In this document: positions 1-5,907 of the stretch, piece after piece
Layout of the letters: each line of letters begins with the position of its first letter
Numbering within the stretch: the stretch's first letter is position 1
From: an uncultured Pedobacter sp.
Lineage (GTDB): Bacteria > Bacteroidota > Bacteroidia > Sphingobacteriales > Sphingobacteriaceae
Direction of reading: 5' to 3'
DNA length: 5,907 nucleotides
Assembly (NCBI RefSeq): GCF_946479715.1
Contig: NZ_CAMLHF010000267.1
Location: forward strand, 1-5,907
Notes under the pieces: model-generated
The model's input: only the letters and a program-made list of their open reading frames with translations
The model's database searches: none
Told to the model about the DNA's origin: nothing
Position numbers and translations under genes: made by a program

Positions 1-624
1 CTTTACCTCCTGAGCAGAATTTTCAAGAAACTTATCTAAACGGATGTAAGCAATATTATCTTCCGTCATACCAGAATAGGGTACATTAGGTTGCTTAATC
101 TCATCACGCACCAGTTTCTTAGTGATCACAGAACCATCTCTTATAATCAACATATCTACTGTAGACCCTTTGGGGCCACGCAACAATTGGCTTATCTGAT
201 TACGATCTTTACCCTTTACCTCATTGCCATTTATCTTTACCAACTGATCTCCGGGCTTTACATCCTGCTTATCTGCCGGATATCCTTCAACTACTTCATT
301 TACAAACAACTTGCCTTCAATAGAAACCGTGCTGGCACCAATACCACCGTATTGTGTGCTCACATATTTTAATTTATAATCTTCAATTTCAGATTCCGGA
401 ATGTACTCAGTGTAAGGATCAAGATTTTCCAACATCGCATCAATGCTGTTTCGCATCAGGTCAGATGGGTTGGTCTCCTCCACATAATTGATGTTAATCT
501 CTTTATATAAAGAAGCAAAGATGTCCAGATTTTTGGATACCTGAAACAAGTCCTCTTTAAAAGACCATGTTAAAGAAGCGAAAGCTATAAGCGCAAAAAC
601 GGCAGCTAGTTTATATTGTTTCAT
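1..624 (-). CDS. S41 family C-terminal processing protease, N-terminal part (runs off the left edge)
   Basis: The frame reads 208 codons from the ATG at 622-624 to the window edge without a stop. Residues 1-22 look like an export signal: short basic start MKQYK, then a hydrophobic stretch. Residues 30-80 match the helical N-terminal segment of Bacteroidota Ctp proteases, including LDPYTEYIPESE at 69-80. A PDZ domain covers about 90-165, with YGGIGA (92-97), PADKQDVKPGDQLVKING (116-133) and LLRGPKGSTV (147-156). The core that follows begins with NVPYSGM and IAYIRLDKF (191-199). In this family the catalytic Ser-Lys pair lies further on, outside the window, so activity cannot be judged. Such enzymes cleave C-terminal tails of envelope proteins in the periplasm, with the PDZ domain gating access. 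Family call is secure; the exact substrate is unknown. It follows the small CsbD-like gene after 119 bases and is probably its own transcription unit. Confidence 0.93.
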   Translation of the reverse strand, partial: MKQYKLAAVFALIAFASLTWSFKEDLFQVSKNLDIFASLYKEININYVEETNPSDLMRNSIDAMLENLDPYTEYIPESEIEDYKLKYVSTQYGGIGASTVSIEGKLFVNEVVEGYPADKQDVKPGDQLVKINGNEVKGKDRNQISQLLRGPKGSTVDMLIIRDGSVITKKLVRDEIKQPNVPYSGMTEDNIAYIRLDKFLENSAQEVK

Positions 625-654
625 CGTTCACCAATCTGTTTAATGGTAAACTTA

Positions 655-683
655 CAAATAAAAACACTCCAAAAAAATCCAAT
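655..683 (-). promoter_or_regulatory. Tentative promoter of the S41 protease gene
   Basis: On the minus strand, TTTATTTG at 655-662 differs at one position from the Bacteroidota -7 box TAnnTTTG. An ATTG at 680-683 could serve as the -33 box, but the spacer is 17 bases, shorter than the usual 19-21. It would give a leader of roughly 25 bases before the ATG at 624. This is the best candidate I see in the gap, but the match is weak. Confidence 0.25.
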
Positions 684-693
684 ATTGGATTTT
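674..693. repeat. 20-bp perfect palindrome in the gap upstream of the protease gene
   Basis: AAAATCCAATATTGGATTTT is perfectly self-complementary about the 683/684 centre. It lies 50 bases upstream of the protease ATG and 51 bases past the stop of the small CsbD-like gene. Two readings are possible. It could be an operator for a dimeric regulator, since it has no spacer and overlaps the tentative -33 box. It could also be a weak intrinsic terminator for the small gene: on the minus strand the right arm runs into seven T's. Each arm has only two C/G bases, so as an RNA hairpin it would be weak. The symmetry is certain; the function is inferred. Confidence 0.6.
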
Positions 694-707
694 AAATACA
701 ATTTAAA
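691..707. repeat. AT-only inverted repeat beside the 20-bp palindrome
   Basis: TTTAAAT at 691-697 and ATTTAAA at 701-707 form a perfect 7-bp inverted repeat around three bases. It overlaps the end of the neighbouring palindrome by three bases. All paired bases are A or T, so it may simply reflect AT-rich intergenic DNA. Paired with the adjacent dyad it could also be part of a regulator site. Confidence 0.4.
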
Positions 708-743
708 GTGCAGGAGTGCAGCCCCTAAAGAAATAAAAGAAAA

Positions 744-959
744 TTAAAGTCTGTTCCCGTCAGGATCAGCCAGGGCCTTTTTAATGGTAAATTCAACATA
801 TTCTCTGTCTCTTTTAACCAAATCCATAAGCTGTTGTACAAGTTGATCTTCTTGTCCCGGAGCAAAAGAAAGATTTACTTGCGCCAAATCACGATATTTT
901 CTTAGAAATTTAATTTTAACCTTTTGCCAGGTTTCAGGAGTAAGAGTAAAACTTGCCAT
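744..959 (-). CDS. Small conserved protein with a CsbD-like residue pattern (71 aa)
   Basis: This is an intact 71-residue frame from ATG at 957-959 to TAA. There is no signal peptide or membrane segment; it is highly charged and probably a cytoplasmic helical protein. The pattern W11, K14, K17, Y22-L25, N29-L30, G35, E37, L40 resembles CsbD-type stress proteins, which have the order Trp, Lys-rich helix, aromatic, Leu, then a Gly-x-Glu turn and a Leu-rich helix. CsbD is a sigma-B-controlled general stress protein in Bacillus whose biochemical role is unknown. The resemblance here is by eye only, so family membership is unproved. A good promoter match lies just upstream and the susCD-operon terminator separates it from the previous gene, so it is likely transcribed alone. 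That the gene is real is more certain than its family. Confidence 0.75.
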   Translation of the reverse strand: MASFTLTPETWQKVKIKFLRKYRDLAQVNLSFAPGQEDQLVQQLMDLVKRDREYVEFTIKKALADPDGNRL

Positions 960-976
960 AAATAAATACTTTAGCG

Positions 977-1009
977 CAAAAGTATGAAAATAAGAGATAT
1001 CTCAGCAAT
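977..1009 (-). promoter_or_regulatory. Bacteroidota-type promoter for the small CsbD-like gene
   Basis: On the minus strand TACTTTTG at 977-984 is a full match to the Bacteroidota -7 box TAnnTTTG. ATTG at 1006-1009 matches the -33 box TTTG in three of four positions. The spacing is 21 bases, within the usual range. The transcript would start near 970, leaving a leader of only about 10-12 bases before the ATG at 959. The -33 box abuts the T-run of the upstream operon's terminator. Confidence 0.6.
994..1003. repeat. 10-bp palindrome inside the promoter spacer
   Basis: GAGATATCTC is perfectly self-complementary and lies wholly between the -33 and -7 boxes of the preceding promoter. That is a position where a dimeric repressor or activator could act. 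It is short enough to arise by chance. Confidence 0.3.
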
Positions 1010-1039
1010 AAAAAATCCCCGGTCATACAACCGGGGATT
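1010..1039 (-). terminator. Intrinsic terminator of the susC-susD-lipoprotein operon
   Basis: A 10-bp perfect stem pairs 1014-1023 with 1030-1039 around a 6-base loop. Its core is CCCCGG/CCGGGG, far more GC-rich than its surroundings. On the minus strand the stem runs directly into a T tract (six T's at 1015-1010). The hairpin begins 14 bases after the stop of the small lipoprotein gene, so it closes the uptake operon. On the plus strand no T-run follows, so it should act in one direction only. Confidence 0.9.
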
Positions 1040-1053
1040 AACGAGAGATTACA

Positions 1054-1503
1054 TTATTGGATTTTTAAAGTCAGTGTAGCTTTTTTAGTGAGGGTATTCT
1101 TATTGACCACCTCTATTTCCATAACCACAGAAGTGCCTTTTGCCAAATCACCAGGAACCTGATAACCAAGCAATAAAGAGTCTGTCCGGCTAACTGAAGA
1201 ATACGCTTTTTGATAAGGAGTTGTCGAAACAAGTGCCTGAGCATTTGCACCTACAGTTGATCTTAAATTGATTTTATCAATTGGATCATCAGACCAATAT
1301 CTCAGGTCCAACTGTACATTAGCTCCTGCCGCTACATTGGTAGTTTGCGGAGGCTTAACCGTAAATCCTGCCACAACAGGTACCTTTCCAATAATTGTAA
1401 TATTATCTTTTAGCCATTGGTCCGGATCATTCTTCTTGCATGCCGAGAACACGATCATGGCAGTAAAAGCAGCTATAAAGAGTTTTGATATTTTATTTTT
1501 CAT
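1054..1503 (-). CDS. Small lipoprotein of unknown function encoded after susD (149 aa)
   Basis: I do not recognise a named family. Residues 1-22 are a lipoprotein signal: MKNKISK, a hydrophobic core, then lipobox VFSAC with the lipidated Cys at 22, followed by KKND. The mature part is about 127 residues, rich in alternating polar/hydrophobic strands and in T, V and S, and ends TLTLKIQ. This suggests one Ig-like or fibronectin-like beta-sandwich. I chose the ATG at 1501-1503. A TTG at 1510-1512 would add three residues but is a less likely start. It begins 11 bases after the susD stop and is followed by the operon terminator. The position matches SusE/SusF-type accessory surface lipoproteins, but it is much shorter than those, so any binding role is inferred only from context. 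Confidence 0.85.
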   Translation of the reverse strand: MKNKISKLFIAAFTAMIVFSACKKNDPDQWLKDNITIIGKVPVVAGFTVKPPQTTNVAAGANVQLDLRYWSDDPIDKINLRSTVGANAQALVSTTPYQKAYSSVSRTDSLLLGYQVPGDLAKGTSVVMEIEVVNKNTLTKKATLTLKIQ

Positions 1504-1514
1504 ATTCTTCAATA

Positions 1515-2972
1515 TTAATTAAACAACCATAATTTCACAGCCTGATTGGCTACCTGAGGAACATTTGGATTTCTACCAGGTTCATTATCCGCATATTTTG
1601 CACGCTGTACATAGCTTGTGCCCAATAAATTTTTAAATGGCGGAACCAAACCAGGATATATGGTATTACTGTATTGATATCTTCTCATATCTGTCCACGT
1701 TTCCATTTGCAGGAATAGCGCGATGTACTTTTGCAGCATCACATCAGTAAGCGTTAAATTAGCAGAGCCTTTGCTGATTAGCGGATCATTAACATATTTG
1801 TTAATATCATCCGTTCCTACCCCCAACTTCTGCATGTTCCCCTTAATTCCATTTAAATATGCTGTATAGGCTCCATCTTTATTTGTAGCAAATAATGCTT
1901 CGGCTCTTATAAACTGAACCTCGGCATATGTCAAGATAGGCACAGGCGATGTTCTTGCTCCATAAAAGGTTTTTTCGGTGATATCACTATTAGCTAAACT
2001 AGCTCCTTGCTGTGTACTCAAGGCACCAACTGGTCTGCCGATATAAGTGGCTGCGCCGGCATTATCAAACAATTTCGGCAACCTCGGATCAATAAGTGCA
2101 TTAAAATACCCCGTTCCATTCATTAAATTAACCATAAAATAAGAAGGGCGGTGTTGTTTTGACGCAATAGCAGGCTGACCAAGGTTGGTATACCAAGGAC
2201 TAGGTTTATCCTGAGTGTATTTTACCTGCAAATCGGCTGCTCCGGTAACATCATCAATAGCCAGTGCAGCATCATCAGCCGCCTTAAGTGCATTAGATGG
2301 GTCTTTAGTTGATAAATTGATGTAATATCTGGCTCTTGCACCATATGCTGCCTTTTTCCAGCTGGCAATTACACCCTTAAAAGCCAGATCAGTAGCACCA
2401 ACCTGTAATGCTGTATTTGTTGGAACCGGCTTATTTAAATCGGCTATTGCTCCGTCTAAAAGCTCTTTTAATGATACGGTGTATATATCTTGTTGTTTGT
2501 CATACGTCGGACTAGGAACCGAAGGGCCTTTAAAAGCCTCTTTGTATGGCAAGTCGCCCCACAGATCTGTACACTGCATTAAATTTAAGGCAAGCAATAA
2601 TTTTCCAATGCCGGCATATTGAGGAGCCCCAGACACTTCTGATCTTTGGATAAGGTCCTTTAAATTAGGCATTGCATCCCTATAGGCAGATTCCCATATA
2701 TTATCAAAACCATACGGATTATACGAATCTATATTTGCTTCGTATGCGTTAAAGCCGGCAAGGTATTGTGGATAGGCATTACCATATTGGCCTGCGTTAA
2801 AAAACGAAGTTGCCGTAAATTGAATTGTTGAGGCCAGCAAGCCCGAAATGGTTGCCTGTTCTGGCGTCAGTCTCGATGGATCATCATTAATGTCCAGCTG
2901 TTTCTTACACGCTCCAAATATTACAGAAGCGGCAAGTAGTGCGACAAAAACTTTAAAACTTATATTTTTCAT
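1515..2972 (-). CDS. SusD/RagB-like nutrient-binding outer-membrane lipoprotein (485 aa)
   Basis: This intact lipoprotein caps the SusC channel and captures the nutrient at the cell surface. Residues 1-22 form a lipoprotein signal (lipobox IFGAC, Cys22), then KKQLDINDDPS, the usual start of the mature SusD fold. Family marks follow in order: TDLWGDLPYKEAF (135-147), the helical repeat region with SWKKAAYGARARYYINL (204-220), DPRLPKLFD (295-303), LTYAEVQFIRAEALF (347-361), and ETWTDMRRYQY near the C-terminus (424-434). The WGDLPY and TW-D-RR marks point to the SusD_2-like branch (SusD/RagB nutrient-binding lipoproteins) rather than the starch-binding prototype. Length is normal for the family. 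It starts at ATG 2970-2972, 9 bases after the susC stop, and ends 11 bases before the next lipoprotein gene, so all three are co-transcribed. The substrate cannot be told from sequence. Confidence 0.95.
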   Translation of the reverse strand: MKNISFKVFVALLAASVIFGACKKQLDINDDPSRLTPEQATISGLLASTIQFTATSFFNAGQYGNAYPQYLAGFNAYEANIDSYNPYGFDNIWESAYRDAMPNLKDLIQRSEVSGAPQYAGIGKLLLALNLMQCTDLWGDLPYKEAFKGPSVPSPTYDKQQDIYTVSLKELLDGAIADLNKPVPTNTALQVGATDLAFKGVIASWKKAAYGARARYYINLSTKDPSNALKAADDAALAIDDVTGAADLQVKYTQDKPSPWYTNLGQPAIASKQHRPSYFMVNLMNGTGYFNALIDPRLPKLFDNAGAATYIGRPVGALSTQQGASLANSDITEKTFYGARTSPVPILTYAEVQFIRAEALFATNKDGAYTAYLNGIKGNMQKLGVGTDDINKYVNDPLISKGSANLTLTDVMLQKYIALFLQMETWTDMRRYQYSNTIYPGLVPPFKNLLGTSYVQRAKYADNEPGRNPNVPQVANQAVKLWLFN

Positions 2973-2981
2973 AACTGAATC

Positions 2982-3989
2982 TTAGAAATTAACATTTAAA
3001 CCAAGGAATATACTTCTGGTAGTTGGCACACCGGTACCTACATATCCAACAGAATTTGAACCTGCTCCATAAGCACTTGCTTCAGGATCAAACCCAATAA
3101 AAGGAGTGCTTAACCACAAGTTATTTGCCGTTGCAGAAATTGATGCCGACTTAATAAAACTTTTGCTCAGCCAGCTTTTTGGCAATTCGTACGACAAGGA
3201 CACATTCTGCAACCTAATCCATGAAGCATCCTGGAATCCATTATTTTCAGGAGCCAGTTTATAAGGGAAACTGTTGGCATAAAAAAGCTGATCGATAACC
3301 ACTTGCTTATCATTTGGAGCATATACAGGAGCTTCTGGTGTTCCTATGTTTTTCACTCCTTTAAATATTACCTGCGTATCTCTGATTTGTGTTTCGGCAC
3401 CTATACCAGTTGAAAATCTTTGTGTTTTAGGAATATCAAACACATCACCACCTCTTCTAAAGTTAAACATGAACGAGAAGGTTATTCCTTTATATGCTAA
3501 AGTACTACCTAAACCGCCAGTCCAATCCGGATATGCATTACCAATCAGGTAATTGTTAGATAACGGCTGAGGAATAATCGGATACCCATCAGCACCAATA
3601 ACCAGCTGTCCGTTATACTCACTATTCTGATCTGTAACACGGGTATATGGCCATCCGTACCAATCACCTGGTCTTCCGCCTGTTTTTATAATTTGTTTTA
3701 CCCATGGACTTTCTGGGTTGAACTGGATCTCATTTACTCCCGGAGGCATAGAAAGTACCCGGCCTTTTGTACGCGACCAATTTGCACTTACATCCCATTT
3801 AAAGTCGTCATTTTTAACAACGGTTGCTGTTAACAAAAACTCCAAAGATTTATTTCTGATCTTTCCGGCGTTGGTTACAAAAATATCATAGCCTGACGCA
3901 TAACTAATAGGAACGGGTACAATCTGGTCAATACTATTCAGAATTGCATAGTTTGCATCTAAAGTTAACCGGCTTTTAAAGAAATGAAA
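2982..3989 (-). pseudogene. SusC/RagA receptor, C-terminal barrel portion cut off by an in-frame amber codon
   Basis: This is the direct continuation, in the same frame, of the SusC gene after TAG at 3990-3992: 335 codons with no further stop, ending in TAA. It carries the rest of the TonB-dependent barrel: RLTLDANY right after the amber, then a VPIS-ASGY and NAGKIRNKSLE stretch, a typical DASWIRLQNVSLSY (fragment residues 254-267), GFDPEASAYG (299-308), and a terminal LNVNF whose final Phe is the outer-membrane assembly signal. Conservation is even across the break, so this looks like a recent point nonsense change, not old decay or a frameshift. On its own the piece has no signal peptide; the first in-frame ATG is at 3747-3749, and a TTG lies at 3843-3845. 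It is unlikely to be made or exported separately unless the amber is read through. Confidence 0.85.
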
Positions 3990-3992
3990 CTA
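3990..3992 (-). other. In-frame amber stop codon inside susC
   Basis: The minus strand reads ...GLEVGG, then TAG, then FHFFKSRLTLDANY... in one frame. SusC proteins normally continue unbroken through this GLEVG-to-RL-LD stretch. A single base change from GAG, CAG, AAG, TCG, TTG, TGG, TAC or TAT would create this codon. All four complete normal gene ends in the window use TAA. Confidence 0.9.
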
Positions 3993-5907
3993 ACCTCCAA
4001 CCTCTAATCCTTTTGTTATTTCAGGAAGTAAAGATTCAGAACCAATTTTAATATCACGTCTTACACCACTCACGCCATCAAATGCAGCCAATGTAGAGTA
4101 ATATTCACCTATCTGATAAGGATCGGCATCTTTACCCACCTCTGCATACGAGAGCCTTAACTTACCGAAGTTAAATATGTCGTTCTGCTGCAAGCCCAAA
4201 GTCTCTGTAAACACATACGATAAGCTGGTCGACGGATAAAAGAATGAGCGATTACTCTGCGGTAAGGTTGATGACCAGTCATTTCTTCCTGTTACACTTA
4301 AGAAAACAGTATTGTCGTAACTCACATTTAAATCACCAAAAATACCGATGATATTCTTTTTACCCGGATAGGTTAAAGTAGTATATACGTTATAGTTATT
4401 AATACTCTCTACATTAGGAACAACCGCCTGAGCGCCGTTAAGAGATAGGTTGGTTCTGTTAATATGAGTATATGAATGGCCTAATAAGAAGTTAACCAAC
4501 CATTTCTCGCCGAACTGTTTGCTTGCCCTGGCATAGAAATTAGAGTTCACCTCGCTATAGCTAATCCGTTGCTCGGTCATAGACCCTAGCGTACTGATCA
4601 GCAATCCTTTTTCATTGTAAATCTGTCTGAAATCGGTGTAGTTATCAATACCGGCTTTATAGTTAAAGGTCAACCAGTCGTTTGCTTTAAATTCAGCACC
4701 TAAATTTCCTATTACCCTGTTTACGTTATCCTTTAAAAAAGCATTTTCAGTAAAATAGAATGGATTTTGAATAGATGCATTATATGTTTTTTCGGTTCCA
4801 TCCGGATTTAGGTAATCTGCAGGGTTAACTGTATTGGTATGACGCATCAAATAAAATATTGTACCCGAGGTGATACCAGTACGAGGATTTTTACCGCCAG
4901 AATTAATATAATTTGCAGAACCTTCGAACTTGAATTTTTCTGAAGCCTTTAATGTTCCCGAAAGCCTAATGGATGTTTTTCCATAATCAGAATTCGGCAC
5001 AACCCCCTTTTGTTCTGAGTTCGAAATTGAAGTAAAATATGTAGCGTTATCATTTCCTCCGCTAAAAGTAAAGGAGTTCTGTGTCTGATGCCCCGTTTTA
5101 AAGAACACATCGTAAGGATTATACACAGGTATGCCACTTTCAATCTTAGGTCCCCAGCTGTTTACACTCGGCACATATGCTCCTCCGTTACCATTACCAT
5201 AGGTTGTTTGTATTGGAGGTGTTTTTGTGACGTCATCAAAACTAACAGAACTTTTAAAACTAAAGCTGGGTTTACCCGACTTACCCGATTTAGTAGTAAT
5301 GATAATAGCACCGTTGGCAGCCCTTAAACCATACAATACAGAGGCAGCAGGGCCCTTAAGGATGGTCATTGTTTCAATATCCTCGGGGTTTATATCACCG
5401 GCACGGTTGGGATTTTGAAAGTTATCACTGTTTATGCCAATTAAATCAGTACTGTTGGAAATAGGAATACCATCAACAACAAACAATGGCTGATTATCGG
5501 CCGAAGGGTTCAAAGAGTTAATTCCCCTGATCTGAACTCTTGTACCTGACCCTGCGGCACCACCAGAGCTTGTAATTTGAACACCGGATGCTTTCCCCTT
5601 TAATGCATTTAGCACGTTAGACTGGTTGGTGTTTGTAATATCCGAAGCCTCGATACCCTGAGTTGCGTACCCTAAGGATCTTTTTTGTTGTTTAATACCG
5701 AGGGCGGTAACCACAACCTCGCTTAGTGCTTTTGAATCTGGAACCATAGCAACATCCAGTGTTGTTGTGTTGCCCACTGTTTTTTCTTGCGTAATCATAC
5801 TAACATAAGAAAAAACCAGCACATCATTTTCGTTGGCCTTAATACTGTAGCCCCCGTTATTAGCGGTTTGAACAACAGTAGACGTTCCTTTAATTTTTAC
5901 GGAAACG
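3990..5907 (-). CDS. SusC/RagA family TonB-dependent outer-membrane receptor, N-terminal portion (start outside window)
   Basis: This is the channel partner of SusD, importing a captured nutrient across the outer membrane with TonB energy. The frame is open to the right edge, so the signal peptide, the start and the first part of the leading domain are missing; the GTG at 5820-5822 is internal. Visible residues 1-58 are the end of a carboxypeptidase-regulatory-like beta domain (NGGYSIKANENDVLVFSYV). SEVVVTALGIKQQKRSLGY (about 63-80) is the usual linker and TonB-box region. The plug domain runs about 85-208 with GVQIRG-like VQIRGINS, PLFVVDGIPI, IETMTILKGPAA and LYGLRAANGAIIITTKSG. Barrel strands follow to residue 638 (ITKGLEVGG), where an amber codon ends translation. 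The reading frame is clean with good family marks throughout. Without its last third the barrel should not fold. The promoter lies beyond the window. Confidence 0.93.
   Translation of the reverse strand, partial: VSVKIKGTSTVVQTANNGGYSIKANENDVLVFSYVSMITQEKTVGNTTTLDVAMVPDSKALSEVVVTALGIKQQKRSLGYATQGIEASDITNTNQSNVLNALKGKASGVQITSSGGAAGSGTRVQIRGINSLNPSADNQPLFVVDGIPISNSTDLIGINSDNFQNPNRAGDINPEDIETMTILKGPAASVLYGLRAANGAIIITTKSGKSGKPSFSFKSSVSFDDVTKTPPIQTTYGNGNGGAYVPSVNSWGPKIESGIPVYNPYDVFFKTGHQTQNSFTFSGGNDNATYFTSISNSEQKGVVPNSDYGKTSIRLSGTLKASEKFKFEGSANYINSGGKNPRTGITSGTIFYLMRHTNTVNPADYLNPDGTEKTYNASIQNPFYFTENAFLKDNVNRVIGNLGAEFKANDWLTFNYKAGIDNYTDFRQIYNEKGLLISTLGSMTEQRISYSEVNSNFYARASKQFGEKWLVNFLLGHSYTHINRTNLSLNGAQAVVPNVESINNYNVYTTLTYPGKKNIIGIFGDLNVSYDNTVFLSVTGRNDWSSTLPQSNRSFFYPSTSLSYVFTETLGLQQNDIFNFGKLRLSYAEVGKDADPYQIGEYYSTLAAFDGVSGVRRDIKIGSESLLPEITKGLEVGG

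Noticed and set aside
91..372. Plus-strand frame of 93 codons
   Set aside because: It lies antisense inside the clearly conserved S41 protease frame and shows no protein-like features of its own.
1504..1512. TTG start three codons upstream for the small lipoprotein
   Set aside because: The ATG at 1501-1503 gives a normal lipoprotein signal with Cys22, the same as the SusD signal, and ATG is the commoner start.
2982..3845. A separate gene starting at TTG 3843-3845
   Set aside because: The same frame extends upstream through conserved SusC residues to the amber codon; the TTG is an internal Leu codon in a barrel region.
3990..3992. Recoded amber (a 22nd amino acid or alternative genetic code)
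   Set aside because: The absence of TAG at other gene ends rests on only four stops. No recoding element or suppressor tRNA is visible, and such recoding is not established for this group. A simple nonsense change or sequence error is more likely.
3993..3998. GGAGGT just before the amber codon as a ribosome binding site for restarting translation
   Set aside because: No start codon follows at a useful distance in frame, Bacteroidota rarely depend on such sites, and the bases simply encode Gly-Gly.
5272..5287. Short tandem TTACCCGA repeat
   Set aside because: It encodes Ser-Gly-Lys-Ser-Gly-Lys within the normal end of the plug domain; two copies only, with no sign of expansion.
5088..5418. 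Plus-strand frames opposite the SusC plug domain
   Set aside because: They are shadows of a strongly conserved minus-strand coding region.

Overview
The window looks like chromosomal DNA from a member of the Bacteroidota, most like Pedobacter and its relatives in the Sphingobacteriaceae. The reasons are a SusC/SusD outer-membrane uptake pair, AT-rich DNA, TAA as the only normal stop codon, no clear Shine-Dalgarno sequences, and a promoter matching the Bacteroidota -33/-7 pattern (TTTG, about 20 bp, TAnnTTTG). The genus is an inference from protein style only. Every gene I can support lies on the minus strand, so gene order runs from high to low coordinates.

Layout. (1) From 5907 to 2982 is a SusC/RagA-type TonB-dependent receptor. 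Its signal peptide and start lie beyond the window edge. Its frame is interrupted by one in-frame amber codon (TAG) at 3990-3992 and then stays open to the normal TAA, with a proper outer-membrane C-terminus. (2) From 2972 to 1515 is an intact SusD-like lipoprotein, starting 9 bases after susC. (3) From 1503 to 1054 is a small lipoprotein of unknown function, starting 11 bases after susD. These three form one tightly packed operon, closed by a strong intrinsic terminator at 1010-1039. (4) From 959 to 744 is a 71-residue protein with a CsbD-like residue pattern, with its own promoter just after the terminator. (5) From 624 to the left edge is the N-terminal part of a secreted S41 family C-terminal processing protease with a PDZ domain. 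The gap before it holds two adjacent AT-rich inverted repeats.

How the genes work together. SusC forms the TonB-driven outer-membrane channel, SusD is the surface lid that captures the nutrient, and the third lipoprotein sits where accessory surface-binding lipoproteins are usually encoded. No glycoside hydrolase, peptidase or sigma/anti-sigma pair belonging to this operon is visible, so the substrate cannot be named. If the amber codon is real, the receptor loses about its last 335 residues, which include the end of the barrel, and the uptake system is probably dead in this strain. The stress-type small protein and the protease appear to be separate transcription units with no evident link to the uptake operon.

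I found no CRISPR array, tRNA, rRNA, insertion sequence, phage gene or defence system, and nothing that amounts to a new biological system. The points most worth a second look are the amber codon in susC and the dyad-rich intergenic regions.
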